DNA of 64,000 nucleotides from assembly GCA_900552385.1 (NCBI GenBank), contig URZI01000009.1:10877-74876 (forward strand), written 5' to 3'. Below are positions 16,067-24,676 of the stretch, piece after piece (the first letter of the stretch is position 1; each line of letters begins with the position of its first letter). This DNA is from an uncultured Collinsella sp. GTDB taxonomy: Bacteria; Actinomycetota; Coriobacteriia; Coriobacteriales; Coriobacteriaceae. The notes under the pieces are model-generated. The model saw nothing but the letters and a program-made list of their open reading frames with translations, searched no databases and had not been told where the DNA came from. A program made the translations under genes and the position numbers.

Positions 16067-18091
16067 ATGAAAAGACTCCCCCGCCTTGCGTTAGCCGCCG
16101 CGTTGTTTGCCGGCGCGCTCGCAGGCATCCCAAGCCTCGCTTTCGCGGGGAACCTGCCCGCCGCTATTGACGGCTCCGTGGCCGTCATGCACACCAACGA
16201 CATCCACGGCAGCTACAAGTACAGCTACAACGAAAGCAAGGGCACCGGCACTGTGGGCTTTGACGGACTGGCGGTTCTCTATAGCGCCCAGGGCAACGCC
16301 CCCGATCTTTTGCTCGATGCGGGCGACACCTTCCACGGACAGTCCTTCGCCACCATGAGCGAGGGCAAGAGCATCGCCGAGCTCATGGACACCTTCTATG
16401 CCGACGGCTACGACGCAACCACGCCAGGTAACCACGACTGGAGCTACGGCGCGGACAAACTCCGCACCATGACCAGCTACAGCACCACTGGCACGCCCTT
16501 CGCCATGCTCTGCGCGAACGCAAAGTCTACGAGCGGCATATGGAGCTCGAGCATCACGAAGACGCTCGATCGCACCTGGGAGGATAGCGAAGATCACTCC
16601 ACATTCGACTACAAAATCAAGGTCGGCGTCGTGGGTGCCATGGATGAGTCGCTGAGATCCTCGCTGCGCGCGGACCTGGTCGCGGGTACGTCGTTCTCGG
16701 GTGCCGCGAACGCCATCAATGCCGAGGCAGAGCAGCTGCGCAAGGAGGGCTGCGATGTTGTTGTGTGTATCGCGCACACGCTCGACGCCAAGACCTTTGC
16801 CACGCGACTCCGTGGCGTCGATGCCCTTATCGCAGGCCACGAGCACATCAACCTTAACGAGAAGGTGACGGGAGCCGACGGCAAGACGATCCACGTTGTC
16901 GAGGCGGGCAGTGCCTTTGCCGAGGTGGGACTGCTTTCCATTCCGTACAAATACGACACGAATGGCACCGAGACGACCGACGACGACACGGTCACGGTCC
17001 CTGCAGACGACAGCAACGAGAAGCTCTACACCGCCAAGAACGTCAACGACCTTTTGGCAGACCCCGACAAGGGCTCCGACTACCAAAGCCGCCTTGAAGC
17101 CGTCCGCAACAAGATCAAGCCGCTCGACGAGGACTTTGAAAACGAATCGAACAAGGTGCTCGGCACATCCACCACCAACTATTTCTACGGCGAGGACGCC
17201 GCAGGCACGCATGGTTGGGAAATGGTGCGCACCACCGATTTCCGTCCCAGCAAGGAGGGCGACACCACCAAGGCCCAGACCATCGGCCACGTGATTTGCA
17301 GCTCCTATCTTGACCTGACGGGCGCGGACCTCGCTATCGAAAACGCTGGCGGCATCCGCGGCGGCATCGCGGCGGGCAACGTGACCGCCGGCAACGTCAT
17401 CGCCATCTCGCCCTACGGCAACACCGTGGAGACCTGGGCCATGACCGGCGCGGACTTCCTCGCAGCGCTCGAGCACTCGCTACAAATCAGCGACGATTGC
17501 AACGACAGCTACGAGCTTCAGCAGGCTTATGTGGCGGCCGGTCACACCGAGCAGGAGGCGCAAGACAAGTACAAGTGGCGCGATGACTCTGGCAGCGTTC
17601 TCTCCTTTGGCGGCATCAACGTGACGATTGATTGGACACAGCCCGAGGGCAAGCGCATTGTGAGTGCCACACTCACCAAAGACGGCAGCACGCTCGACCC
17701 CGCCAAGACCTATACCGTCGCCACCAACAACTACATCATCACCAACACGACCGACTTTCCCACCTTTGCACACGCCACCAAGTACACCGAGTGGGGTACC
17801 TGCGAGTCAGCGCTAAGGGCGCTGATCGGGCAGAACGGCTGGGAGAGCAAGATGGCCGGGCTCGCCGGCACCATCGGCTTCGGCTCCGCAGCCGTGGACC
17901 CCACGCCCTCACCGGCCCCGACGCCTAAGCCCTCGTCTAAGACGGACACGGCGACCACGAAGGTCATCACCAAGAAGACGACCGGTAAGCTCGCCGCAAC
18001 GGGAGACCGCACGCTGGCAGTAGTTGGCGCGTGCCTTATCGGCGGCATCATCGTCATCATGCTCGGCATTATCTGGAAGCGTCGACGCTAA
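16067..18091 (+). CDS. Cell-wall anchored 5'-nucleotidase / UshA-like phosphoesterase
   Basis: 674 residues. A signal peptide (residues 1-27, ending SLAFA) precedes the metallophosphatase domain: HTNDIHG (42-48), a DAGDTFHGQ segment, TPGNHDWSYG and GHEH, the dinuclear metal ligands. The C-terminal 5_nucleotid_C domain has NAGGIRGG and TVATNNYIIT. A Pro/Thr/Lys-rich spacer leads to LAATGD, a hydrophobic helix and KRRR at the end, a sortase sorting signal of LPXTG type. It therefore probably hydrolyses extracellular nucleotides at the cell surface for scavenging. AMP-to-adenosine conversion could affect host signalling, but that is speculation. Confidence 0.88.
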   Translation: MKRLPRLALAAALFAGALAGIPSLAFAGNLPAAIDGSVAVMHTNDIHGSYKYSYNESKGTGTVGFDGLAVLYSAQGNAPDLLLDAGDTFHGQSFATMSEGKSIAELMDTFYADGYDATTPGNHDWSYGADKLRTMTSYSTTGTPFAMLCANAKSTSGIWSSSITKTLDRTWEDSEDHSTFDYKIKVGVVGAMDESLRSSLRADLVAGTSFSGAANAINAEAEQLRKEGCDVVVCIAHTLDAKTFATRLRGVDALIAGHEHINLNEKVTGADGKTIHVVEAGSAFAEVGLLSIPYKYDTNGTETTDDDTVTVPADDSNEKLYTAKNVNDLLADPDKGSDYQSRLEAVRNKIKPLDEDFENESNKVLGTSTTNYFYGEDAAGTHGWEMVRTTDFRPSKEGDTTKAQTIGHVICSSYLDLTGADLAIENAGGIRGGIAAGNVTAGNVIAISPYGNTVETWAMTGADFLAALEHSLQISDDCNDSYELQQAYVAAGHTEQEAQDKYKWRDDSGSVLSFGGINVTIDWTQPEGKRIVSATLTKDGSTLDPAKTYTVATNNYIITNTTDFPTFAHATKYTEWGTCESALRALIGQNGWESKMAGLAGTIGFGSAAVDPTPSPAPTPKPSSKTDTATTKVITKKTTGKLAATGDRTLAVVGACLIGGIIVIMLGIIWKRRR

Positions 18092-18143
18092 GCTACACCG
18101 CCGGGCCTTACAGCCCCGCCGCGTAAACCTTATATCGAGCACA

Positions 18144-18175
18144 GAAGCCCGTCCGAATTTGATCGGACGGGCTTC
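18144..18175 (+). terminator. Terminator after nucleotidase gene
   Basis: GAAGCCCGTCCG (18144-18155) pairs perfectly with CGGACGGGCTTC (18164-18175); short T-rich tail. Confidence 0.75.
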
Positions 18176-18220
18176 TTGGTGGGTATCATGGTTGGACGAT
18201 CATAAGGAGGTTTTCCCTAC

Positions 18221-18988
18221 ATGGATTTGTTTGAGCCGATTCTTCATTTCTTTGAGCAACGGTGGGTCCACAACATCATCTGGGCCGTCATCTTGGCGAT
18301 AGGCACCGCCGTCGCCGCCAAGGTCGTATCCAAGACCCTGAATCATCTGCTTAACCGAGACGATAACCCGCTTCCGGCATCGAGTATCTTCATCAACATC
18401 GCGCGCGCCGTCATTTGGATGATCGGCGGCAGCTTTATCCTCGACAACTGCTTTGGCATTAACGCAAACGCGCTCGTCGCCGCTCTTGGCGTCGGCGGCA
18501 TCGCCATCTCGCTCGGCTTTCAGGACACGCTGTCAAACCTTATCGGCGGCATGCAAGTGACCTTTATGGGCATCATCAAACCCGGCGACAATATCGAGGT
18601 CGGCGGCGTGTCGGGCGTGGTCCAGGACATCACCTGGCGCCACACGACCATCGAAGATGCCTGCGGGCAGACCATCATCGTCCCCAACTCCAACATCTCC
18701 AAGAACACGCTCGTGCATTTGATGCCCTTTGGACGCGTGGCCGTGCCCGTTGCCGTAAAGGACACGTCTAAGTGGGCTTCCCTTGACGCGCTGGCAGACG
18801 AGCTCACGAGCGCAACCAAAACGGCCGTCTCGCCCATCTCGGGCTTTGACAAAGAGCCCTACGTGCTCTTTAGCGAAATCGGCGACTTTGGCATCAAAGG
18901 AAAGATCATCTTTATCGTCAGCGACGACAGCACCACTTTCACCGCTGCCGACGCCTGCATCCGCGCCATCGCCCCCATCATCGCCTAA
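18221..18988 (+). CDS. mscS: Small-conductance mechanosensitive channel, MscS family
   Basis: 255 residues, start preceded by AAGGAGG. Three hydrophobic segments are visible: NIIWAVILAIGTAVAAKVV, an IFINIARAVIWMIGGSFIL region and the pore-lining helix ALVAALGVGGIAISLGFQDTL with Ala/Gly packing, the MscS hallmark. The beta domain follows with IIKPGDNIEVGGVSGVV and IIVPNSNI. MscS proteins open under membrane tension to release osmolytes during hypo-osmotic shock. It is monocistronic, between a terminator and a hairpin repeat. Confidence 0.9.
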   Translation: MDLFEPILHFFEQRWVHNIIWAVILAIGTAVAAKVVSKTLNHLLNRDDNPLPASSIFINIARAVIWMIGGSFILDNCFGINANALVAALGVGGIAISLGFQDTLSNLIGGMQVTFMGIIKPGDNIEVGGVSGVVQDITWRHTTIEDACGQTIIVPNSNISKNTLVHLMPFGRVAVPVAVKDTSKWASLDALADELTSATKTAVSPISGFDKEPYVLFSEIGDFGIKGKIIFIVSDDSTTFTAADACIRAIAPIIA

Positions 18989-19026
18989 ACCACCGCAAAG
19001 GGGTCAGGCATCTTTGTAGTGGTTTT
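18987..19026 (+). repeat. Hairpin repeat with GGGTCAGG core after mscS
   Basis: AACCACCGCAAAG (18988-19000) pairs imperfectly with CTTTGTAGTGGTT (19012-19024) around GGGTCAGGCAT. It ends in TTTT and so may also terminate mscS. A member of the GGGACAG hairpin family with a base change in the core. Confidence 0.55.
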
Positions 19027-19080
19027 CATTCGTGGTACCATGGTTCATATAGTTGTTTAAACGACTAAGGGAGCAACATT

Positions 19081-20997
19081 ATGGAAGAGGCCTATCGTCA
19101 AGCACGCAAGCGCGGCGAGCAAGGACGTCGACGCGCCATTAGCCAAAGCGAGCATCCATACCTTACGGACCTCGATAGCTTGGTTACTCAGCTCCCCTTA
19201 GGTCAGCGAGAGAATGTCGGCCTGCGGGATATTCCGCTCGAAATGGTCGTCGGCACGGTCACCAAGGGCCGTCAGTCCGCCTTTTCGTGTAACTTTATGC
19301 CCCTGCTTCCGTTTACCACCGAGTTCGCCCGCAAGTGGTCCAACCTCTACGACATCCAGGTGACCGAGGGCTATCGCGACCCCGTCATCGTCACCGAGTT
19401 CATGCATCGGTTCTATGTCCAAGAAGGCAACAAACGCGTCAGTGTCCTCAAATTCCTAGACGCCCCGACGGTTTCGGCCAAGGTCACCCGTCTCTACCCC
19501 GGCACATGGGATTCCGTCGAAAGCCGCCTGTACGGCGAGTTCTGCGTGTTTTGGCGCGTCTGCCCCCTATACGAGATCGAGTTCTCGCGTGAGGGAAGCT
19601 ACGAGACGCTCGCCAAGATGCTCGGTCAGAACCTTATCGAAAAATGGCCGCAGAAAAAGGTCGACTACCTGCGCCACACCTTCCTGCTCTTTAAGCGTGC
19701 CCACCTTCGCGCAGGCGGCGATCACCTGGACATTACGCCCGCCGACGCCATGCTCGTCTACCTCAATGTGTACAACCAGGACCGCCTGCTGGATACGCCG
19801 ACGGATATCGTCGTAAACCGTCTGTGCAAGATCTGGCGCGAGCTGGTCATTGCCGGCAAAAATGACGAGGACAAGGTCGATCTCGTCGAAGCACCGAGCG
19901 TCGACGAGGAGGAGACGCCCGCCAAGTCCACCTCTGGCGTGCTCAACTTCTTTATGGGCAAGACCGTCTACTCGACGGCCAACCCCCTGCGCATCGCCTT
20001 TATCCATGAGTTCCCCTGTGCGACGTCGAGCTGGGACAGCCTGCACGACCAAGGGCGTCAGTATCTCGATGAGCACTTTGGCGGTATCGTGCGCACCGAG
20101 GCGTTCGAGGACTGTCACGATCCGGATGTGTTCTACGCCGCCGTGGAAACGGCTGTCAAACATGGAGCAAACGTCATCTTCTCGACCTCGCACCGCCTGA
20201 TGGAATACACGCTCAGGGCTGCCGTTGAGTATCCCCGGGTTCGGTTCCTCAACTGCTCTATCGGCCTTCCCCATCAAAGCGTCCGTTCGTACTTTGGCAA
20301 GATGTACGAGGCCAAGTTTCTGCTGGGCGCCCTTGCGGCCAGCATGGCGGACAACCACCGCATCGGTTACCACGCGTCGGTCTTCGCCTCGGGCGCACTC
20401 AGCGAGATCAACGCCTTTGCGATTGGCGCCTCGCTGCTCGACCCGCGCGCGCAGGTCATCCTCACCTGGGGCGATGTTCCCGCCGGTGGTCTTGCCGAAG
20501 CCATGTGCCGCGAAGGCGTAAGCGTCATGACCGGCGCTGACATGTCAAAGTCGCTCGAAGACCCAACGGCCTACGGGCTTCACCGCTTGGTCGACGGCAA
20601 AGTCACCGGCATCGCCATGCCCGTATGGAACTGGGGCCGTTACTACGAGCTCATCGTTCGCAGCCTTCTTCACGGCACGTGGGACGAGACCAGCGACGAC
20701 AACCAAGTGCGCGCTGTCAACTACTGGTATGGCATGAGCTCCGGCGTTATCGACATCCGTTACGCTCCGGGCCTACCCTACCAAACGCGCAAACTCGTGC
20801 AGTTGCTCCGCAACGGCATTGTTGAGGGATCCATCAACCCCTTTGGCGGCGAGCTCCACAGCCAGAACGGCGTGGTACAGATCGAAGGCTTCCCTCCGCT
20901 GCCGAGCACGCAGATTGTCGAGATGAATTGGCTGGCGGACAACGTGGTAGGCACCATTCCGCAGCTCGACGATGAGCCGAAAGTCCCTGCCCTATGA
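19081..20997 (+). CDS. Cytosolic ParB-like / BMP-domain fusion protein
   Basis: 638 residues with no signal peptide or lipobox. The N-terminal half (about 40-145) contains LRDIPLEMVVGTV, YRDPVIVTEFMHRFYVQEGN and KRVSVLKFL, resembling a ParB/sulfiredoxin-type nuclease-like fold. The middle is helical. Residues about 300-610 match the BMP (PnrA/Med) nucleoside-binding lipoprotein family: RIAFIHEFP, HDQGRQYLDEHFGG, GANVIFSTSHRLMEYT, YFGKMYEAKFLLGALAA and TGIAMPVWNWGRYY. BMP proteins are normally exported; here the domain is cytoplasmic, so it may sense a nucleoside rather than transport it. Its stop overlaps the start of the phosphoesterase gene, so the two are probably co-translated and linked in function. 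Confidence 0.65.
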   Translation: MEEAYRQARKRGEQGRRRAISQSEHPYLTDLDSLVTQLPLGQRENVGLRDIPLEMVVGTVTKGRQSAFSCNFMPLLPFTTEFARKWSNLYDIQVTEGYRDPVIVTEFMHRFYVQEGNKRVSVLKFLDAPTVSAKVTRLYPGTWDSVESRLYGEFCVFWRVCPLYEIEFSREGSYETLAKMLGQNLIEKWPQKKVDYLRHTFLLFKRAHLRAGGDHLDITPADAMLVYLNVYNQDRLLDTPTDIVVNRLCKIWRELVIAGKNDEDKVDLVEAPSVDEEETPAKSTSGVLNFFMGKTVYSTANPLRIAFIHEFPCATSSWDSLHDQGRQYLDEHFGGIVRTEAFEDCHDPDVFYAAVETAVKHGANVIFSTSHRLMEYTLRAAVEYPRVRFLNCSIGLPHQSVRSYFGKMYEAKFLLGALAASMADNHRIGYHASVFASGALSEINAFAIGASLLDPRAQVILTWGDVPAGGLAEAMCREGVSVMTGADMSKSLEDPTAYGLHRLVDGKVTGIAMPVWNWGRYYELIVRSLLHGTWDETSDDNQVRAVNYWYGMSSGVIDIRYAPGLPYQTRKLVQLLRNGIVEGSINPFGGELHSQNGVVQIEGFPPLPSTQIVEMNWLADNVVGTIPQLDDEPKVPAL

Positions 20998-21704
20998 AAA
21001 TCCTTGCCATAGCCGATACCGAAGAACGATGCCTTTGGGAGTGCTTTCGCAAGGAACGCTTTGAGGGAGTCGACCTGATTTTGTCCGCCGGCGATCTGGA
21101 CCCGGACTATCTTGAGTTTTTGGTTACGGTCATCAACAAACCGCTCATCTACGTGCGCGGCAATCACGATGACCGCTACGCACGTCACGCACCGGGTGGA
21201 TGTATCTGCGTAGAGGACAGCGTGTACACGTACCGAGGGATTCGCATTGCGGGCCTTGGCGGGTCCATGCGTTATCGCGACGGCGCCAACATGTACACCG
21301 AACGCGAGATGTCCAAGCGCATGCGTAAGCTGTCGCGTAAGGTTAGGATGGTCGGCGGGTGCGACATTCTGCTTACCCATGCACCCGCCGCCGGTATGGG
21401 TGATCTGGACGATCTGCCGCATCGAGGATTCGAGTGCTTTAACACAGCACTCGAATCCTGGAATCCCGACTACATGGTGCACGGGCATGTGCACCAAAGC
21501 TACGGTTGCGATTTTCAGCGCGAGCGTCAGCATGTGTGTGGAACGACGATCATCAACGCCTGCGGCTATACGCAGTTTGAGCTCGACCAGACGCACTACC
21601 CCATCCGCGGCTGGCAAGCAGCTTGGCTCAACTCACAAACCATGCGCCGCGAGCTCAAACGCCACGAAGCCATCGAGCCCTCAACCGCAAGAACACCCTG
21701 GTAA
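20994..21704 (+). CDS. Calcineurin-like metallophosphoesterase
   Basis: 236 residues, ATG overlapping the previous stop by four bases. Metallophos motifs: IADTE (7-11, in place of the usual DxH), SAGDLDPDY, YVRGNHDDRY, LLTHAPAAG and MVHGHVHQSYG. The first metal motif has Glu where His is usual (Asp8-Thr9-Glu10), so metal coordination may differ. Members act on nucleic acids, cyclic nucleotides or phosphoproteins in the cytoplasm; the substrate is unknown. Tight coupling to the ParB-like/BMP fusion suggests a shared nucleotide-related role. Confidence 0.75.
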   Translation: MKILAIADTEERCLWECFRKERFEGVDLILSAGDLDPDYLEFLVTVINKPLIYVRGNHDDRYARHAPGGCICVEDSVYTYRGIRIAGLGGSMRYRDGANMYTEREMSKRMRKLSRKVRMVGGCDILLTHAPAAGMGDLDDLPHRGFECFNTALESWNPDYMVHGHVHQSYGCDFQRERQHVCGTTIINACGYTQFELDQTHYPIRGWQAAWLNSQTMRRELKRHEAIEPSTARTPW

Positions 21705-21742
21705 CCACCACAAAGAGGACACTGTCCCCTTTGTGGTGCTTT
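21704..21742 (+). repeat. Hairpin repeat with GGACACTGTCCC core
   Basis: CACCACAAAG (21706-21715) pairs with CTTTGTGGTG (21729-21738), and the core AGGACACTGTCCCC is itself self-complementary. A run of T follows. It doubles as a terminator after the phosphoesterase gene. Confidence 0.65.
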
Positions 21743-21754
21743 TGACGCGATAGC

Positions 21755-21792
21755 AAGAAACCCGGTCCTGCACAAGGCAGAACCGGGTTTCT
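21755..21792. terminator. Terminator of the rplKA operon
   Basis: AGAAACCCGG and CCGGGTTTCT form the stem, extended by CTG/CAG, with a short loop. It sits between the convergent phosphoesterase and rplA genes and may serve both. Confidence 0.75.
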
Positions 21793-21829
21793 TTAGCAAT
21801 GCTTGCTGTACTCAGGCAGTAACTGTTAG

Positions 21830-22537
21830 TTACTCAGCCAGGAAGTCACGCTGGACAGCGGGATCGACCTTGACGCCAGGGCCCATGGTGGAAGACACGG
21901 AGATGGACTTGACGTACTTGCCCTTAGCAGAAGAGGGCTTGACGCGCAGAATCTCGGTGTACAGGGCAGCGTAGTTCTCGACGAGCTGCTGCTCAGAGAA
22001 GGACTTCTTGCCCAGGGGCACGTGGCAGATGCCATAGCGGTCAGCGCGGTACTCAACGCGGCCAGCCTTGAGCTCGGAGACCATCTTGGCGACGTCCATG
22101 GTCACGGTGCCGAGCTTGGGGTTTGGCATGAGGCCACGGGGACCAAGGATCTTACCGATGCGGCCAACCTTGGCCATCATGTTCGGCGTAGCGATAGCGG
22201 CGTCGAAGTTGATCTCGCCCTTCTGAATCTGGGCGACGAGCTCGTCGGAACCGATGATGTCGGCGCCGGCAGCCTCGGCCTCGCGGGCCTTCTCGCCCTC
22301 GGCGAAGACGGCAACACGAACGGTCTTGCCGGTGCCGTGGGGCAGGGAGATGGAACCACGGATGTTCTGGTCAGCCTTACGAGTATCGATGCCCAGACGG
22401 AAGTGGGCCTCGACGGTCTCGTCGAACTTGGCGGTGTCGAGCTCCTTGATGAGCTTGGCAGCCTGAAGGGGGGTGTAGAGCGTGGCGCGGTCGATCTTCT
22501 CGGCAGCGGCGTTATAGCTCTTACCATGCTTAGCCAT
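21830..22537 (-). CDS. rplA: 50S ribosomal protein L1
   Basis: 235 residues from the ATG at 22537, eight bases after AGGAGG; an ATG two codons earlier sits too close to that site. Hallmarks include FDETVEAHFRLGIDTRKADQ, the signature LGPRGLMPNPKLGTV and VKSISVSSTMGPGVKVD at the end. It binds 23S rRNA at the L1 stalk and, in many bacteria, represses its own operon by binding the L11-L1 mRNA. It is the last gene of the secE-nusG-rplK-rplA block; rplJ does not follow. Confidence 0.97.
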   Translation of the reverse strand: MAKHGKSYNAAAEKIDRATLYTPLQAAKLIKELDTAKFDETVEAHFRLGIDTRKADQNIRGSISLPHGTGKTVRVAVFAEGEKAREAEAAGADIIGSDELVAQIQKGEINFDAAIATPNMMAKVGRIGKILGPRGLMPNPKLGTVTMDVAKMVSELKAGRVEYRADRYGICHVPLGKKSFSEQQLVENYAALYTEILRVKPSSAKGKYVKSISVSSTMGPGVKVDPAVQRDFLAE

Positions 22538-22654
22538 GTGCATTACCTCCTGTGGTTAAACGGGCGTGAGCCCTCCCACATCGTATCGTGTGCCCTATTG
22601 CACACATTTAACGGGCGCCCCGGTCGGAGCACCCGTCGTTACCATAAGAAATCG

Positions 22655-23083
22655 CTACTCAGCGATGGTGACGCCCATGGAACGGGCGGTACCGGCGATG
22701 ATCTTCTTGGCGGCGTCAATGTCATTGGCATTGAGGTCCGGCATCTTGATCTCGGCGATCTTGGTGAGCTGCTCCTGGGAGAGCTGGCCAACCTTGTCGG
22801 CCTGGGGCTTAGCGGAACCAGACTTGAGGTTCAGCTCCTTCTTGATGAGGTGAGCCGCCGGCGGGGTCTTGGTGATGAAGGAGAAGGACTTATCCTCGTA
22901 GACAGAGATCTCAACGGGGATGATGTCGCCCTTCTTGTCCTGCGTCTCGGCGTTAAAGGCCTGGCAGAACTGCATGATGTTCACGCCAGCAGCGCCCAGG
23001 GCGGGGCCGACGGGAGGAGCGGGGTTAGCTGCACCAGCAGGAATCTGGAGCTTAATGACGTTGGCAACCTTCTTCTCAGCCAT
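22655..23083 (-). CDS. rplK: 50S ribosomal protein L11
   Basis: 142 residues from the ATG at 23083, with AAAGGA seven bases upstream; the earlier in-frame ATG at 23089 is disfavoured. Conserved blocks: LQIPAGAANPAPPVGPALG, GVNIMQFCQAFN and a C-terminal KIIAGTARSMGVTI region. It binds the GTPase-associated centre of 23S rRNA together with L10 and is the target site region for thiopeptides. It lies between nusG and rplA. Confidence 0.97.
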   Translation of the reverse strand: MAEKKVANVIKLQIPAGAANPAPPVGPALGAAGVNIMQFCQAFNAETQDKKGDIIPVEISVYEDKSFSFITKTPPAAHLIKKELNLKSGSAKPQADKVGQLSQEQLTKIAEIKMPDLNANDIDAAKKIIAGTARSMGVTIAE

Positions 23084-23203
23084 GGTCATTCCTTTCGAAT
23101 CACGAGTGTGAAGTACTTGCTATATCGTAAGCACGCACGTGTTAGAAGCACTCCTGAGATGAGCAGTCACAGAAGAAGCACGCTCGCGCGAACGGACGAA
23201 AAC

Positions 23204-23740
23204 TTAAGCGATGACAGCGACCTGGTTAAAGTCGAGCTCGACCGGCGTCTCGCGGCCAAAGATCATCAGCGTGACCTTGAGCTTGCCAGCCTCGGTGTTA
23301 ACCTCGGAGACCTTGCCATCAAAGTCGGTAAGCGGGCCATCGGTGACGCGGACGGACGTGCCGACCTGAATATCAACCGAAGTGCGCTTGGGCGAATCGC
23401 CCTTACCGGGACGACGAGTCATCTTGTTGTACTCGTCGCGGGAAAGCGGAGCGGGCTTGCCGTTGCCGCCTAGGAAACCGGTGACGCCAGGCGTGTTACG
23501 AACGCACGTCCAAGCATCGTCATCCATCTCCATGCGGACCAGGACATAACCCGGGAAAATCTTGGAATCCTTGGTCTCACGCTTGCCACCCTCTTTAATC
23601 TCGGTGACGCGCTCCATAGGAATCTCGATATCAAAGATACGGTCCTGCATGCCCATGGTCTCAATACGATGCTCGAGATCGGACTTTACGCGGTTCTCGT
23701 ATCCAGAGTAAGTGTGAACGACGTACCAACGCTTAGACAT
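23204..23740 (-). CDS. nusG: Transcription antitermination factor NusG
   Basis: 178 residues. The NGN domain opens with KRWYVVHTYSGYENRVKSDL and includes KIFPGYVLVRMEMDDDAW and RNTPGVTGFLGG. A C-terminal KOW domain has VRVTDGPLTDFDGKVSEV. It binds the RNA polymerase clamp and couples transcription to Rho and ribosomes. It is three bases downstream of secE, in the conserved secE-nusG pair. Confidence 0.96.
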   Translation of the reverse strand: MSKRWYVVHTYSGYENRVKSDLEHRIETMGMQDRIFDIEIPMERVTEIKEGGKRETKDSKIFPGYVLVRMEMDDDAWTCVRNTPGVTGFLGGNGKPAPLSRDEYNKMTRRPGKGDSPKRTSVDIQVGTSVRVTDGPLTDFDGKVSEVNTEAGKLKVTLMIFGRETPVELDFNQVAVIA

Positions 23741-23743
23741 GGT

Positions 23744-24082
23744 TTAGCCCCTCAATCCAGAGAACAGAGCAAGAGCCTCGCCAAAGCCAGCATCGAGCAG
23801 AGCGATGACGACGCCGACGACGACCAGAGAAGCGCAAACGACGACCGAGTAGTTCACGAGCTCCTTCTTATCGGGCCACGTGACACGCTTCATCTCGGAC
23901 TTGACCGAAGCGAAATACTTCTTGGTGCGGGCGAAGAAACCAGGCTTCTCGTTCTTCTTGGACTTCGCAGCCTTCTCGTTCTTCTTGGCAACGGCCTTCT
24001 TGGCCTCAACCTTGGAGTTGGCGGCAGCTTTGTTGGCAGGTGCCGGCTGCTGAGCCTTCTTCTTGTTCTTCTTGTTGGCCAT
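23744..24082 (-). CDS. secE: Preprotein translocase subunit SecE
   Basis: 112 residues. A long Lys/Ala-rich N-terminal extension (about 1-50) precedes the conserved amphipathic stretch KKYFASVKSEMKRVTWPDKK and a single C-terminal membrane helix (NYSVVVCASLVVVGVVIALL). SecE clamps SecY in the translocon. The lysine-rich extension is longer than in most SecE proteins, a feature seen in actinobacteria. It starts the secE-nusG unit after tRNA-Trp. Confidence 0.93.
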   Translation of the reverse strand: MANKKNKKKAQQPAPANKAAANSKVEAKKAVAKKNEKAAKSKKNEKPGFFARTKKYFASVKSEMKRVTWPDKKELVNYSVVVCASLVVVGVVIALLDAGFGEALALFSGLRG

Positions 24083-24158
24083 TTGGGTTACCTCCGCGCA
24101 ATGCGCTTATACATGAGTAAACCGTAAGCCCCCAAGTGGGAGCTTACGGAATAATGAC

Positions 24159-24234
24159 TGGCACGCCAGGAAGGACTCGAACCCTCAACACTCGGTTTTG
24201 GAGACCGATGCTCTACCAATTGAACTACTGGCGT
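24159..24234 (-). tRNA. tRNA-Trp (CCA anticodon)
   Basis: The acceptor stem ACGCCAG/CTGGCGT is complete, the anticodon loop reads CTCCAAA with anticodon CCA, the T-loop is TTCGAGT, and the 3' CCA is encoded. It lies between secE and rpmG on the same strand. Confidence 0.95.
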
Positions 24235-24247
24235 ATGTGACTAGAGA

Positions 24248-24397
24248 CTAGCGAGTCTCTTTGTGCAGCGTGTGGTGACGGCACCAGGGGCAATACTTCT
24301 TGATCTCCATACGATCAGGCATGGTCGACTTGTTCTTGGTGGTCGTATAGTTGCGGCGCTTGCACTCAGTGCACGCAAGAGTAACTAGAGTACGCAT
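24248..24397 (-). CDS. rpmG: 50S ribosomal protein L33
   Basis: 49 residues, beginning MRTLVTLACTECKRRNY and ending YCPWCRHHTLHKETR. It has two CxxC pairs (CTEC and CPWC), so this is the zinc-binding C+ form of L33. The length is usual for the family. It lies between tRNA-Trp and tuf in the translation block. Because C+ paralogues are typically replaced by zinc-free copies under zinc starvation, a second L33 may exist elsewhere; none is visible here. Confidence 0.95.
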   Translation of the reverse strand: MRTLVTLACTECKRRNYTTTKNKSTMPDRMEIKKYCPWCRHHTLHKETR

Positions 24398-24611
24398 GTA
24401 TCCTGAACCTTTCATTTCCGCCCCGTACGGGCACGAGTTGTTACTTTATCAGCTCCACGTAAGTGCTGTCAATGAAAACCTCGAGTCAATTGGTTCTCGG
24501 TGGATCCATTCATATTTGGAACACATCAATGAAGCCATCGAAATCTAATCGACGGTGCATCCAGGACCATTATCGATCCTCTCGACACCAGCAACGGCTC
24601 AATATCCATTG

Positions 24612-24650
24612 CAGAAAAGAACCCGGCACCCCTATAAGTGCCGGGTTCTC
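24612..24650 (-). terminator. Terminator of tuf
   Basis: GAACCCGGCAC (24619-24629) pairs with GTGCCGGGTTC (24638-24648). On the tuf strand the stem is followed by TTTTCTGC. Confidence 0.85.
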
Positions 24651-24676
24651 TAAGTCAGCTATATCAAAGAGCTAAT

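Noticed and set aside
22022..23473. 483-codon open frame opposite rplA, rplK and nusG
   Set aside because: It spans several conserved genes on the other strand and their intergenic gaps, so it cannot be a real protein.
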